In this document: one piece after another, positions 5,914-14,733 of the stretch
Layout: each line of letters starts with the position of its first letter
Position numbering within the stretch: position 1 is the first letter of the stretch
NCBI GenBank assembly: GCA_003153375.1
Contig: PLYM01000170.1
Location: 1 to 41,585, forward strand
DNA length: 41,585 nt
Direction: 5' to 3'
From: Planctomycetaceae bacterium
GTDB lineage: Bacteria; Planctomycetota; Planctomycetia; Pirellulales; PALSA-1355
Made by a program: the position numbers and the translations under genes
The notes under the pieces: generated by a model
The model's input: the letters and a program-made list of their open reading frames with translations, nothing else
Database searches by the model: none
What the model was told of the DNA's origin: nothing

Positions 5914-7380
5914 TCAGATCGGCTCGAACGGAAACAGCGGCTGGCGGCGGTGGTGGTATTCGAGCCGGCCGAGATCGGCGGTTGTGACCCCCGGCGTGTT
6001 GACGCGCAGCAAGTGCGAGCAAACCGGAGCATAGGCAGCCACCGGCGCGTGGACTCCCTTGGCCACGAGTATGTGAAAGGCGGTCGGATCGACGTGGCAG
6101 CATCTCAGTTGTTCGAGGCTGAAAGGCAACGCGCGTCGCGAGGTGAGCATGACCGTCGGACCCGAGTCGAATTCGACGACCACGGTCGGACCCATGTCAT
6201 AGGTCGTCCGCCCGCCGTGCCGAGCTTGCGTCTCGCTGTAGCGACCGTCGTAAAGCCCGCGCACTCGAACGCTGGCCGAGATGGGCGATCCGTGCAGCTT
6301 GTCGGTCTTGCCGCCCATTTCCAGCGTCAGCCGAGCGCCAATGCCGGCCTTGCGGGCGCGCTCGACCGCCTCGGGATCATAGAGACAGACGAACGCCTTG
6401 TGCACCCCGTGCCGGCAAATCGACTCCAAGAGCACGGTGCCATCGCCGGGCGAACCCCCGCCGACATTGTCGCCCATGTCCAGCAGGCACACCGGAGACG
6501 GCAATTGCTTGGCCTTCTCCACGGCTTCGTCGACGTCGAGCAAGTGTCCGACGAAGGCCTCGCGCTGGGCGATCAGATACTCGGCAACCTCGTGGGCCAG
6601 CCTGGCGGCCAGATCGGGATTGTCGTTCGTCACCACCAGCACGCTGGAGCCCATCTCCTTGACGTCGGCATAGGGAAACCCCAGCAGCAAGCTGTTCGAG
6701 ATGATGTGTTTGTCGGCCAACATGTCGTCCAGCGACTCATAGCAGGCGCGTAGCGGCGAGGCCGCGGTGCCCTGCCGCTCGATGTTGATGGCCAGCGGCG
6801 GAAACGCGGCGGCTTGCGTGGGACGCACTTCGCCGCGCAAGATGCGGGCCATCAGGCGAGCCGCCTCGCGGCCGCGCTCGCGTTGATCGAGGTGTGGGTT
6901 CGTTCGATAGGCAATCAGTGCGTCGGTCGCCCGCACCATTTCTTCCGAGAGATTGGCGTGCAAGTCGAGGGTGCCGACGATCGGCGTGAGCGGGCCGACT
7001 CGGGAGCGCAATTCGCGCAGCCATGCCCCGTCCATGTCGCGACAGCTCTCGGCCACGGCCGCGCCATGCGGCGCGACGAGCACTCCGGCCAGATCGCCGG
7101 CCTGTTTGAGCTCGGCCAGCATCGCGCCCAACAGCTTGTTGAGCGTGGGGCCCGTCACGACACCACTGGGAGGCGCCCAGGCCAGGAAGATGGGCACCGC
7201 CTGCAGTCCGGCTTCCTCGAGTCCCTGAAAAAAGCCGCCGACCTCGTGGTGTGACGCGGCATACTGCTCGCGGATGGCCGCGCCCGTCAGGATGGCGCCC
7301 TTTTCGAAATCCTCCCACGTCGTCGGCGTGCCGAGGAACGTGTTCGATTCGTGTTGCAACGCGATGATGCCGACTCGCAC
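5914..7380 (-). CDS. M81 family metallopeptidase (MlrC-like)
   Basis: A 488-residue protein matching the MlrC/M81 family over its full length. It starts RVGIIALQHESNTF, the family hallmark, and carries GTLDLHANLS, then AYRTNPHLDQRERG and a GDNVGGGSPGDGT loop. These His, Asp and Glu residues are the likely zinc ligands and catalytic residues. M81 proteins include the last enzyme of microcystin degradation and many hydrolases of unknown substrate. There is no signal peptide, so it is cytoplasmic. The start is a GTG at 7380 whose G is the last base of the TAG of the upstream RraA-like gene, so translation is coupled. A role in turnover of a small amide or peptide-like compound together with the RraA-like enzyme is inference. 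Confidence 0.9.
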   Translation of the reverse strand: MRVGIIALQHESNTFLGTPTTWEDFEKGAILTGAAIREQYAASHHEVGGFFQGLEEAGLQAVPIFLAWAPPSGVVTGPTLNKLLGAMLAELKQAGDLAGVLVAPHGAAVAESCRDMDGAWLRELRSRVGPLTPIVGTLDLHANLSEEMVRATDALIAYRTNPHLDQRERGREAARLMARILRGEVRPTQAAAFPPLAINIERQGTAASPLRACYESLDDMLADKHIISNSLLLGFPYADVKEMGSSVLVVTNDNPDLAARLAHEVAEYLIAQREAFVGHLLDVDEAVEKAKQLPSPVCLLDMGDNVGGGSPGDGTVLLESICRHGVHKAFVCLYDPEAVERARKAGIGARLTLEMGGKTDKLHGSPISASVRVRGLYDGRYSETQARHGGRTTYDMGPTVVVEFDSGPTVMLTSRRALPFSLEQLRCCHVDPTAFHILVAKGVHAPVAAYAPVCSHLLRVNTPGVTTADLGRLEYHHRRQPLFPFEPI

Positions 7381-8039
7381 TAGAGTACCCCGTATTTGCG
7401 AAACACGTCCGTTGCCTTCATGCCCGCGCGAATCTCGTCGCGGACCCGGTTTTCCGCCGTTACTTTTTCCAACGCCCTGGCGATCGTTTCTTGCTCGATG
7501 GCCCGCGGCACGACGACCGCGCCATCGGCGTCGGCCAGCACCAGGTCGCCCCGCTCAATCCGCACTCCGCCGATGTTGACCACCACATCGATCGCCGTGA
7601 CACGCTGGCGGTGCATGCTATCGCGGGGACAGGTCGACCGCGCGAAGACGGTGAAGCCGAGCTGGTCCATCTTATCGATATCGCGAACCGCTCCATCGAC
7701 GAGCGCTCCGGCACAGCCTCGGTTGCGAGCGGCGGTCGAGAGCAGTTCGCCCCAGACGCCCGATCGCACGGACCCGCCGGCGGCAGCGACGAGAACGTCG
7801 TCGGGCTGACACTCGTCGACTGCCTGGAGCTCGAGCTCGTACGGTCGGGGGTCGATCTCGTCCAACTCCTCCCACTGCGTGGTCTTGGCCCGGCCGAACA
7901 GCAGCGCAGCGCCGCTGACGCGATGTAATTCCAGGGAAAGGACCTGGTCCCGGTGGCCCAATGCGTCCAAAACGTCGGCCACGACCGCCGAGTAGAGCGT
8001 GCAGCGCAACTGGGCAAAGTTGACTTGGGCGGCGGTCAT
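7380..8039 (-). CDS. RraA-like family protein (possible oxoacid aldolase)
   Basis: A 219-residue protein of the RraA/4-hydroxy-4-methyl-2-oxoglutarate aldolase fold. It shows VADVLDALGHRDQVL near the N-terminus, an AAGGSVRSGVWGELLSTAA phosphate/carboxylate-binding loop, and GALVDGAVRDIDKMDQLGF, in which the R-D pair matches the catalytic Arg and Asp of the aldolases. GDLVLADADGAVVVP is also family-typical. Some members inhibit RNase E instead; the catalytic loop and the pairing with an M81 enzyme favour a metabolic role on a 2-oxoacid-like substrate. It starts at an ATG and overlaps the downstream M81 gene by one base. Confidence 0.85.
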   Translation of the reverse strand: MTAAQVNFAQLRCTLYSAVVADVLDALGHRDQVLSLELHRVSGAALLFGRAKTTQWEELDEIDPRPYELELQAVDECQPDDVLVAAAGGSVRSGVWGELLSTAARNRGCAGALVDGAVRDIDKMDQLGFTVFARSTCPRDSMHRQRVTAIDVVVNIGGVRIERGDLVLADADGAVVVPRAIEQETIARALEKVTAENRVRDEIRAGMKATDVFRKYGVL

Positions 8040-8245
8040 GGGATCGATCGGCCTGGTCCGGATTCCGGCATTCCACGGGAGGCGGCACGGCGACCGGCTG
8101 CGGAGAATGCACTGTCAGTGTACTGTTAAATCGAGCTTTGAACAGCAAACGCGCGAGGCGTCTCGTGCGCCTGCTCGATGTGCCGCGGCCGGTCCACGGA
8201 AGGTCGACTATTGCCGGGAAAAATCACTTCGGGGATACTGCAAGA

Positions 8246-9640
8246 ATGAGGTACAAAATCGGCGGCCAACTGGCATTTTTATTCATCGTCTTCGCAGTGC
8301 CCATCGTGACCGTGGCGATGGACCGCGAGCAGGCCGTGCAGCTCGCCAAAGAGTACCTGGCCAGCGATGAAGACGATGAACGTGAAGTTCTGGCGGAGCG
8401 ACTGGAAACATACCAGGGCGACGTCGGGACAGTCCTGCGGGCCCTCAGCAGGCAGAAGTTTTTGCCCGTCGAAACCGGCTACCGGCCGCGTGAAAAGTTC
8501 TCGGTGTCCAGCCTGCGGAGAAAGCACCCCGAGGACTTGTTGTACTTTACGGTGCCCAAGTCGTACCGCCCGGATCGGCCGACCGGGTTGATCGTCTATT
8601 TGCACGGGGGTGGCAATACCACCTCCCGCACCGCACCCCATTACATCATGGACTTTCCGGACGAGGGCGAGGAGGACGACACATACCAAATGGGAGATGT
8701 GTTTGAGGGCACCGGCATGATCGCCGTCGGACCCTCGGCGCCCTGGGACGAAGACTCCTCGTATCGCTGGTGCCTGGAAGAATCCGACGAGTACCTGGCC
8801 GACGTGATTGCCGAGTGCAAGAGCCGCTTCAACATCGATGCCGATCGCGTGTTCCTGTTTGGCCATTCGATGGGCGGTTTCGGCGCCTACCATCACATTT
8901 TGCGCCAGCCCGATCGATTCGCGGGTGTCATCGTCAATGCTGGTTCCTGGTCGTTAGCCTACCTGCCGATTATGCGCGGCACCCCCTTGTGTATCGTGCA
9001 GGGTGTACACGATGCCCGTCCCGGCGAGCGCTGGCACTATACCGACGTCGCCTACGCCCGCTGGACCGACAGGTTGCTGAACCAGTACGATCTCGACCAC
9101 ACGTACTTTGAGCACGACGGCGAGCACAGCTTGTCCTTCGGCAAGAAGTACGTTGCCAGGTACTTTCAGTCGGCCCGCAACGTGCGCCGCGATCCGCGCT
9201 ATTCCCACGTGGTCCTGGCGTCGCCCGTCGGCTTCAGCCGATCTCATTGCTATCCCGTGGAGCACAATCGCTGGCTCTCGTTGGACGAGGCTGACGAGGG
9301 ACGGCTGACGTACGATGTCCTACAGTCGAACGAAGAGGATGATTTTGATGACTGGCAATTGGAGCACAGGACGCGGCGGCTGCGCGGCGCGGCGATCGAT
9401 GCGGTGATTGAGGGGGACAACACGATTCGAGTGACGACCAAGAACGTGGCGCGGTTCACCATTTGGCTTGATGGGCGCATGGTGGATCTTAAGAAAGCCG
9501 TGATCGTGATCGTTGACGACGAAATTCGTTTCGAAGAGAGGGTGTACGTCTCCTTGCTGACGGCCCTCGAATCGTACGAACGTCGTGGCGACTGGGGGCT
9601 CGTCTATCCGGCCAAGATTTCCTTGGATTTGGGGCAGTAG
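8246..9640 (+). CDS. Secreted alpha/beta-hydrolase (esterase-like)
   Basis: A 464-residue protein starting at the ATG at 8246. The longer frame upstream would bury the signal peptide (MRYKIGGQLAFLFIVFAVP). After a charged helical N-terminal part comes the hydrolase domain: LIVYLHGGGN (oxyanion region, about residues 115-124), then VFLFGHSMGGFGAYH with nucleophile Ser208, and FEHDGEHSLSFG, which probably carries the catalytic His. Its size and layout match the feruloyl-esterase/prolyl-oligopeptidase-like secreted hydrolases common in planctomycetes. The C-terminal 120 residues (with IRVTTKNVARFTIWLDG) form an extra beta-rich domain also present in the hydrolase at 26316. The substrate is unknown. 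Confidence 0.85.
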   Translation: MRYKIGGQLAFLFIVFAVPIVTVAMDREQAVQLAKEYLASDEDDEREVLAERLETYQGDVGTVLRALSRQKFLPVETGYRPREKFSVSSLRRKHPEDLLYFTVPKSYRPDRPTGLIVYLHGGGNTTSRTAPHYIMDFPDEGEEDDTYQMGDVFEGTGMIAVGPSAPWDEDSSYRWCLEESDEYLADVIAECKSRFNIDADRVFLFGHSMGGFGAYHHILRQPDRFAGVIVNAGSWSLAYLPIMRGTPLCIVQGVHDARPGERWHYTDVAYARWTDRLLNQYDLDHTYFEHDGEHSLSFGKKYVARYFQSARNVRRDPRYSHVVLASPVGFSRSHCYPVEHNRWLSLDEADEGRLTYDVLQSNEEDDFDDWQLEHRTRRLRGAAIDAVIEGDNTIRVTTKNVARFTIWLDGRMVDLKKAVIVIVDDEIRFEERVYVSLLTALESYERRGDWGLVYPAKISLDLGQ

Positions 9641-9687
9641 CGAGAATCGTTAGTGGTCTCATCGCGAACCAACCGAAGCGAGCATTC

Positions 9688-10506
9688 ATGAGCGACCCAA
9701 CGCCGAGCAACGATCCGATCGTGGTGACGCCACATGAGGTCGAGGGGGGCAAAACCCTTGAAATCATGATCAATCGACCGCAAGTTCACAACGCGGTCGA
9801 CGGCGCGGCGGCGGCGCGGTTGCTCGAAGCCTGGCGCATGTTTCACGACGATACCTCGCTCAGCGTCGCGGTGCTGCACGGAGCCGGCGAGCAGGCATTT
9901 TGTTCCGGCGCCGACCTGAACGCGTTGGCCACGCTGGCTGATGTGGGAGCGCAGAGCGCGGCGGCCGAGAACGCACAACACGGCGCGGGCCCGATGGGCG
10001 GCTCGCGCATCGTGCAGGTCAAGCCGGTGATCACGGTCTCGCAAGGTTATACCTACGCCGGCGGCCTCGAGTTGTTTTGCCACGGCCACATCCGCCTGGC
10101 TGAGCCGCAGGCGACGTTCTCGGTTGCGTGCCGCCGCTGGGGCGTGCCCTTGGTCGACGGCGGCACGGTTTATCTGCCGCGCCTGATTGGCTGGGGCGCC
10201 GCGCTGCCGCTGATCATTACCGGCCAACGCATCTCTGCCGAACGGGCCTATCAGGTCGGCCTCGTTTGGGAACTGACGCCGCAGGGCGCCGGCCTCGAGC
10301 GGGCGATGTCCATGGCCCGACAGATCTGCCAGCAACCGCGCGATGCGCTGCTGGCCGATTTGCACTCGGCTCTACAGGGGTCGCACTTGCCACTCGCTCA
10401 GGCATTGGAACTCGAGGCTCGCAACCTGAATCCCGTGATGCGCAGCGAGAGCACGCGCCGCGGAGTCGAGGCTTTTCAGCAAGGCAAACGATTCTGGTTC
10501 ACGTGA
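9688..10506 (+). CDS. Crotonase-fold protein (enoyl-CoA hydratase/isomerase family)
   Basis: A 272-residue cytoplasmic protein with the crotonase fold: INRPQVHNAV near the N-terminus, AFCSGADL (residues 71-77, CoA and oxyanion binding), GYTYAGGLELF (Glu128, matching the first catalytic Glu of hydratases) and DGGTVYLPRLIGW. The position of the second hydratase Glu is occupied by Cys148 (in FSVACRRWG), so simple enoyl-CoA hydration is doubtful; isomerase, hydrolase or another crotonase activity is possible. The gene follows the esterase by 47 bases. No neighbouring fatty-acid genes point to a pathway. Confidence 0.85.
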   Translation: MSDPTPSNDPIVVTPHEVEGGKTLEIMINRPQVHNAVDGAAAARLLEAWRMFHDDTSLSVAVLHGAGEQAFCSGADLNALATLADVGAQSAAAENAQHGAGPMGGSRIVQVKPVITVSQGYTYAGGLELFCHGHIRLAEPQATFSVACRRWGVPLVDGGTVYLPRLIGWGAALPLIITGQRISAERAYQVGLVWELTPQGAGLERAMSMARQICQQPRDALLADLHSALQGSHLPLAQALELEARNLNPVMRSESTRRGVEAFQQGKRFWFT

Positions 10507-10662
10507 CCGCGGCCCCATCGCTGCCCCGGTTTCGCGAATGGCTGAGACGGTTGGAGCTCGGTCTTCGAATGGCGGCGCTTGTGCGGCCCCTGCCGCGCGA
10601 TTAGCTTAACTCTGTCGACTGCTCGTGAGGTTCAGCCCGCACACCCACCGAGAGATTCTGTC

Positions 10663-12312
10663 GTGCAAGCCCTCCTTTGCTGTCTCGCGCTCATGGCCGC
10701 CGGAGACGAACCGTACTTTGCTTGGGTGCCTGAGCCAGCGCTGGTGACTGAACTGCCCGCCACGGCCGGTGAGCGCCTATCGGCCGCCGAACTGGCGGCG
10801 TTGGCCACCGGCAAACCCCAGGTCCCGTTTGTGGATCTCACGGTCGGCATCCGCACTAAGGACAGCGGAGCCTGGGTTGGCTCGCCGCACGGTCTGATGA
10901 ACCTGGCCCCTGGCAGTGAGCGTTGGCGGCTGTTTCATTCGCGACGTTGGTTGCCCAGCGATGACGTGCGCGATCTGGCGATTGGAGATCACGGCAGTGT
11001 CTACGTCAAAACGCCGGGGGGAATCGGAAAGCTGGCGCGTCGCGAAACGACACTGGTCAAAAAGATGGACGAGATCGACGACACGTTGGTCAAGCACCAC
11101 ATTCAGTTCGGCCTGGTCGGCGGCATCAGCCTGAACGAGCCCGGGCGACTCGACGCGGGCTATTCACAGCACTCGAACGATAACGACGGATTGTGGACCA
11201 GTCTCTATGTCGCGGCCGAGGCTTTTCGCTACGGCGTGACCAAGGATCCGACGGCCAAGAAAAATGCGCGGCGAGCGCTCGATGCGATGATGTTTCTGGA
11301 GCAGATCACAGGCATATCCGGGTTCGCCGCGCGCAGTATCGTGCCGATCGACCAAACACCCAACCACGCGCGGGGCGAGTGGCACCGCTCGGCCGACGGT
11401 CGCTGGTGGTGGAAGGGCGACACCTCGAGCGACGAGGTCGACGGCCATTATTTCGCCTACTCGATCTACTATGACATCGCCGCCGACGAAGCGGAAAAAC
11501 AAGAGATTCGCCGAGTCGTGGGCCGAATCACGGATCATATTCTTGACCACGGACTGTACTACGTCGGACCCTCGGGTTCGCCCACGACCTGGGGCGTGTG
11601 GGCGCCAGAGAAACTGAACCACGACCTGCGCCGCGCGGGTGATCGAGGTCTGAACTCGCTCGAGATTCTGTCGCACCTCAAAGCGGCGGAGCACATTGTG
11701 GGCAATCCGCGTTATACCGCGATGATCAAGGAGCTGATCGAGAAACACAGCTATGAAATGAACACCGTGCACCAAAAGAACGCCTGGCCGGCCGAGATGG
11801 TCAACCACAGCGACGACGAGCTGGCGTTCCTGGCTTACTACCCACTATTGATTTACGAGCGCGACACGGCCTTGCGGACGGTTTACATGGCGAGCCTGAA
11901 ACGCTCGTGGCGCAGTGAGCGGCTCGAACACAGCCCATTCTTCAACTTGAGCTACGGTGCCTGCCTGCAAGCCGACGAATGGACCAACCCCGGGCAGCGA
12001 CCAGATCGTGCGTTGGTCGAGCCTGACGATTACGACCGGGATATCTGCGTCGAATGGTTCCGCGACGTCCCGCAAGACACCGTGAGTTGGACCGTGAACA
12101 ACAGCCAGCGTCAGGACATCGGCGCGGTGTCGAGGAATCGCTTCCGGCGGGCACGAGGCCAGGTCGTCGTGCCGCCGTCCGAGCGTCACGTGATGCGTTG
12201 GAACGGCGATCCCTATGACCTCGACGGCGGTTCCGACGGCCGTTATCGCGACGACGGCACCGCCATCTTGCTGCCCTATTGGATGGGCCGCTATCACCGG
12301 CTGATTGAATAG
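10663..12312 (+). CDS. Secreted protein with six-hairpin-like helical domain
   Basis: A 549-residue product if translated from the GTG at 10663, which gives a short signal peptide (QALLCCLALMAAG). The longer frame from 10579 would place this hydrophobic stretch internally. The first 130 residues contain DVRDLAIGDHGSVYVKTPGGIG, which resembles one or two blades of a two-component-regulator-type propeller. The remainder is helical and Trp/His-rich with paired-helix repeats (DGLWTSLYVAAEAFRYG, then GHYFAYSIYYDIAADEAE) as in six-hairpin glycosidases. A carbohydrate-active role is plausible but not shown. It converges on the GT41 gene with a gap of 49 bases. Confidence 0.75.
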   Translation: MQALLCCLALMAAGDEPYFAWVPEPALVTELPATAGERLSAAELAALATGKPQVPFVDLTVGIRTKDSGAWVGSPHGLMNLAPGSERWRLFHSRRWLPSDDVRDLAIGDHGSVYVKTPGGIGKLARRETTLVKKMDEIDDTLVKHHIQFGLVGGISLNEPGRLDAGYSQHSNDNDGLWTSLYVAAEAFRYGVTKDPTAKKNARRALDAMMFLEQITGISGFAARSIVPIDQTPNHARGEWHRSADGRWWWKGDTSSDEVDGHYFAYSIYYDIAADEAEKQEIRRVVGRITDHILDHGLYYVGPSGSPTTWGVWAPEKLNHDLRRAGDRGLNSLEILSHLKAAEHIVGNPRYTAMIKELIEKHSYEMNTVHQKNAWPAEMVNHSDDELAFLAYYPLLIYERDTALRTVYMASLKRSWRSERLEHSPFFNLSYGACLQADEWTNPGQRPDRALVEPDDYDRDICVEWFRDVPQDTVSWTVNNSQRQDIGAVSRNRFRRARGQVVVPPSERHVMRWNGDPYDLDGGSDGRYRDDGTAILLPYWMGRYHRLIE

Positions 12313-12361
12313 GTGCGGCGTAACGGCAACTGGCAGGCTTCGATGGTGGCTCGCATCGGAG

Positions 12362-14710
12362 CTATCGAGGCGACTGAGCTGCGCACCACTGCCGCCACAC
12401 GGTCCGAAGCAATTGACTAAAATCCTCGGCAAAGCGCCGGCCATCGCACAAGGGCGACGCGGCCATGCGGTCGCGGAGCGTCCGGCGGAGATCGGCCAAA
12501 CGTGGAATGTCGGCCGACAGGACCACCGCTCGCTCTACATAGTCGTTCACGTCCTCGGCAATCCACTCGCCAAGACCCACATTCGACAAATGGCTGAGCG
12601 AATGCCGGCTGGCAAACGTCTCGCCGGGAAACGTGAGCACGGGCACGCCCATCCAAAGTGCCTCGCACGTCGTGAGCCCGCCGTTGTATGGAAACGTATC
12701 CAAGGCGACATCGACCCGCTGGTACGCGCGTAACAAAGCTTCGTGCGGCGACCGGCCGAGCAGTTCCAGCCGATCGGCAGCCACCCCGCGCTTGGAAAAC
12801 ATCGTGATGAGGTGCCGCGCGACCAATGGCTCGTCCCAACCGGCATATTTCAGAATCAGCCGCGACGCTACGACGCGCCGCAGGATCGCGGCCCAGGCGT
12901 CGACGACCTCGGTCGTTATTTTCACCGGATTGTTGAAGCTGCCAAACGTTACAAAGCCCTGTTGGCTTGCCGGCGGGGGCACAATCGGTGGCGCGTAGTC
13001 TGGCGGCTCGTAACAGACGTAGCCGTGAGACAGCCGCAGGATGCTCTCGCGGTAGAACGTCTCGGATGGCACGGGCACTTCGCAAGGGTCGGCTAACAGG
13101 TAATCCATGGCGCCGAGCCCCGAGGTGCCGACGTAACCCATCCAACTGATTTGCACCGGGGCCGGTTTGCGGGCGAATGTCAGCAGGCGGTTGCCGGCCG
13201 TGTGTCCGGCCAGGTCGAACAAGATATCGATCCGGTCGGCGCGGATGCGATCGGCCAATTGCTGGTCATCGAGCGGCGCCACGTTGCGCCACTCGCCGGC
13301 GTTGGTTTGCAGTCGAGCGGTCATCGCGTCGCGCTGCCCACGGTCGTGGTAGCAAACGTTGTCAAACTGCGAGCGATCGAGGTTTTCCAAGAGGCGGATC
13401 AAAAAAGACCCCACGGGGTGGACGCACAAATCGGCCGAAACGAAGCCAATGCGCAACGTTCGCTCTGGCTCGGGGCTGTTATCGTGCGGTTGCCAGGCGG
13501 CGCGCAATGGGGCGGCGTGCCGGTCATCGTACTGGCGGTGAGCTTTGGCCAACTCCGCCAGCGTCACTCCCGGAAGATAGTGCAAGGCCAAGAGTGTGCT
13601 GCTGTGGACCGCCGCCGACCGTGGCTCGTGCGTCAGCGCCTCGTGAAAGCTGACTCTGGCCGCGGCGTAGTGACCCTGGCGGGCCAATGCCAGGCCAAGG
13701 TTGTGATGGGCCTCGCAGCAGACCGGCTGCAACCCGAGCGCTCGCCGGCAGCAAACGACCGCTTCTTCGGCGCGTCCTTGCCGTGCCAGTGTGCCACCCA
13801 ACAAAAGGTGGGCATCGGCGTGCTGGGGCACGAGTTGTATGACCCGCTGGAAGCACTGCGCCGCTTCGTCGAGCCTGCCGAGCTGTTCGCTGGCGATGCC
13901 CAGGTTCATGAGTGCATCAACGAGGGCCGGTTGCAGTTCGAGCGCGCGGCGAAAACTACCAATCGCTTCGTCGAGCCGATACTGCTTTGCCGCGACAGCT
14001 CCGAATGAATTGTGCAAGGTCGCCGAGTCGGGTCGTCCTGCGAGCGCCCGCTGAAAACAGACCTCGGCTTCTGGCCACCGGCCCTGGCGTTCCAAAACCA
14101 CGCCCAGATTGCCCAGAGCTTCGACATGATCGGGCTGCATTGCCAGCGCGCGTTGCAAGCAAGAGACGGCCTCGTCGAGCCTTCCTTGCTCCGCCAGCAC
14201 GGTGCCCAGGTTGAGATGCGCTGAGACCGAGTTGGGACTATGGCTTGCGGCGAGTTGAAAACAGCGGACGGCTTCCGCCAGGTCTCCGCGCGCGGCCGCC
14301 GCCAGGCCCAAACCATGTTCTTGGGAAGTCCTGGCTTGCCGCAGGCTGTCGGCATAGGCAGCGGCCGAGGGCCGCAAGCGAGTCGCCTGCTCGAAACTCG
14401 CGATGGCCTCGTTGAGCAGCCCCTGCTGGGCCAGCAGGGCGCCCAGGTAATGGTGCGTCTCGGCATTCGTGGGTTCCAACGCTATGGACTGCCGGAGATT
14501 TGCCAGAGCATCATCGGCTTGTCCCAATGCCACGCAGGCCGCGCCCAGCAGATAGTGGGCTTCGGCATGTGTCGGGTCGGCCTCCAACACACGACGATAG
14601 AACTGCTCCGCCGTCCGCGCGTCGCCGGCCATGTGAAAGGCCTTGGCTTGTTCCAAAAGGTCGGCGACGGACGACACGCGGCTCCCCCCTGCCCTGCTTT
14701 CGGTGTCCAT
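12362..14710 (-). CDS. TPR-containing GT41 glycosyltransferase (SPINDLY/OGT-like)
   Basis: A 782-residue protein. I chose the ATG at 14710; the frame continues upstream into the neighbouring gene without support. About residues 10-390 are ten or so tetratricopeptide repeats of the A-x-x-x-L-G-x(2)-L type. The C-terminal half is a GT41 catalytic domain: RIGFVSADLCVHPVGSFL (with the conserved His), DILFDLAGHTAGNRL, FGSFNNPVKITTEVV (with the UDP-contacting Lys) and DTFPYNGGLTTCEALWMG. GT41 enzymes O-glycosylate Ser/Thr of proteins from UDP-GlcNAc or GDP-fucose. It is probably cytoplasmic, as no signal peptide is present. It follows the serine-hydrolase gene on the same strand after 23 bases. Confidence 0.92.
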   Translation of the reverse strand: MDTESRAGGSRVSSVADLLEQAKAFHMAGDARTAEQFYRRVLEADPTHAEAHYLLGAACVALGQADDALANLRQSIALEPTNAETHHYLGALLAQQGLLNEAIASFEQATRLRPSAAAYADSLRQARTSQEHGLGLAAAARGDLAEAVRCFQLAASHSPNSVSAHLNLGTVLAEQGRLDEAVSCLQRALAMQPDHVEALGNLGVVLERQGRWPEAEVCFQRALAGRPDSATLHNSFGAVAAKQYRLDEAIGSFRRALELQPALVDALMNLGIASEQLGRLDEAAQCFQRVIQLVPQHADAHLLLGGTLARQGRAEEAVVCCRRALGLQPVCCEAHHNLGLALARQGHYAAARVSFHEALTHEPRSAAVHSSTLLALHYLPGVTLAELAKAHRQYDDRHAAPLRAAWQPHDNSPEPERTLRIGFVSADLCVHPVGSFLIRLLENLDRSQFDNVCYHDRGQRDAMTARLQTNAGEWRNVAPLDDQQLADRIRADRIDILFDLAGHTAGNRLLTFARKPAPVQISWMGYVGTSGLGAMDYLLADPCEVPVPSETFYRESILRLSHGYVCYEPPDYAPPIVPPPASQQGFVTFGSFNNPVKITTEVVDAWAAILRRVVASRLILKYAGWDEPLVARHLITMFSKRGVAADRLELLGRSPHEALLRAYQRVDVALDTFPYNGGLTTCEALWMGVPVLTFPGETFASRHSLSHLSNVGLGEWIAEDVNDYVERAVVLSADIPRLADLRRTLRDRMAASPLCDGRRFAEDFSQLLRTVWRQWCAAQSPR

Positions 14711-14733
14711 GGTGGCGCAAGCTACTTGACTAG

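Noticed and set aside
4715-6103. 462-codon minus-strand open frame
   Set aside because: It lies antisense to the Tat-exported protein gene and overlaps the end of the M81 gene; composition is the mirror of GC-rich codon use, with no family similarity.
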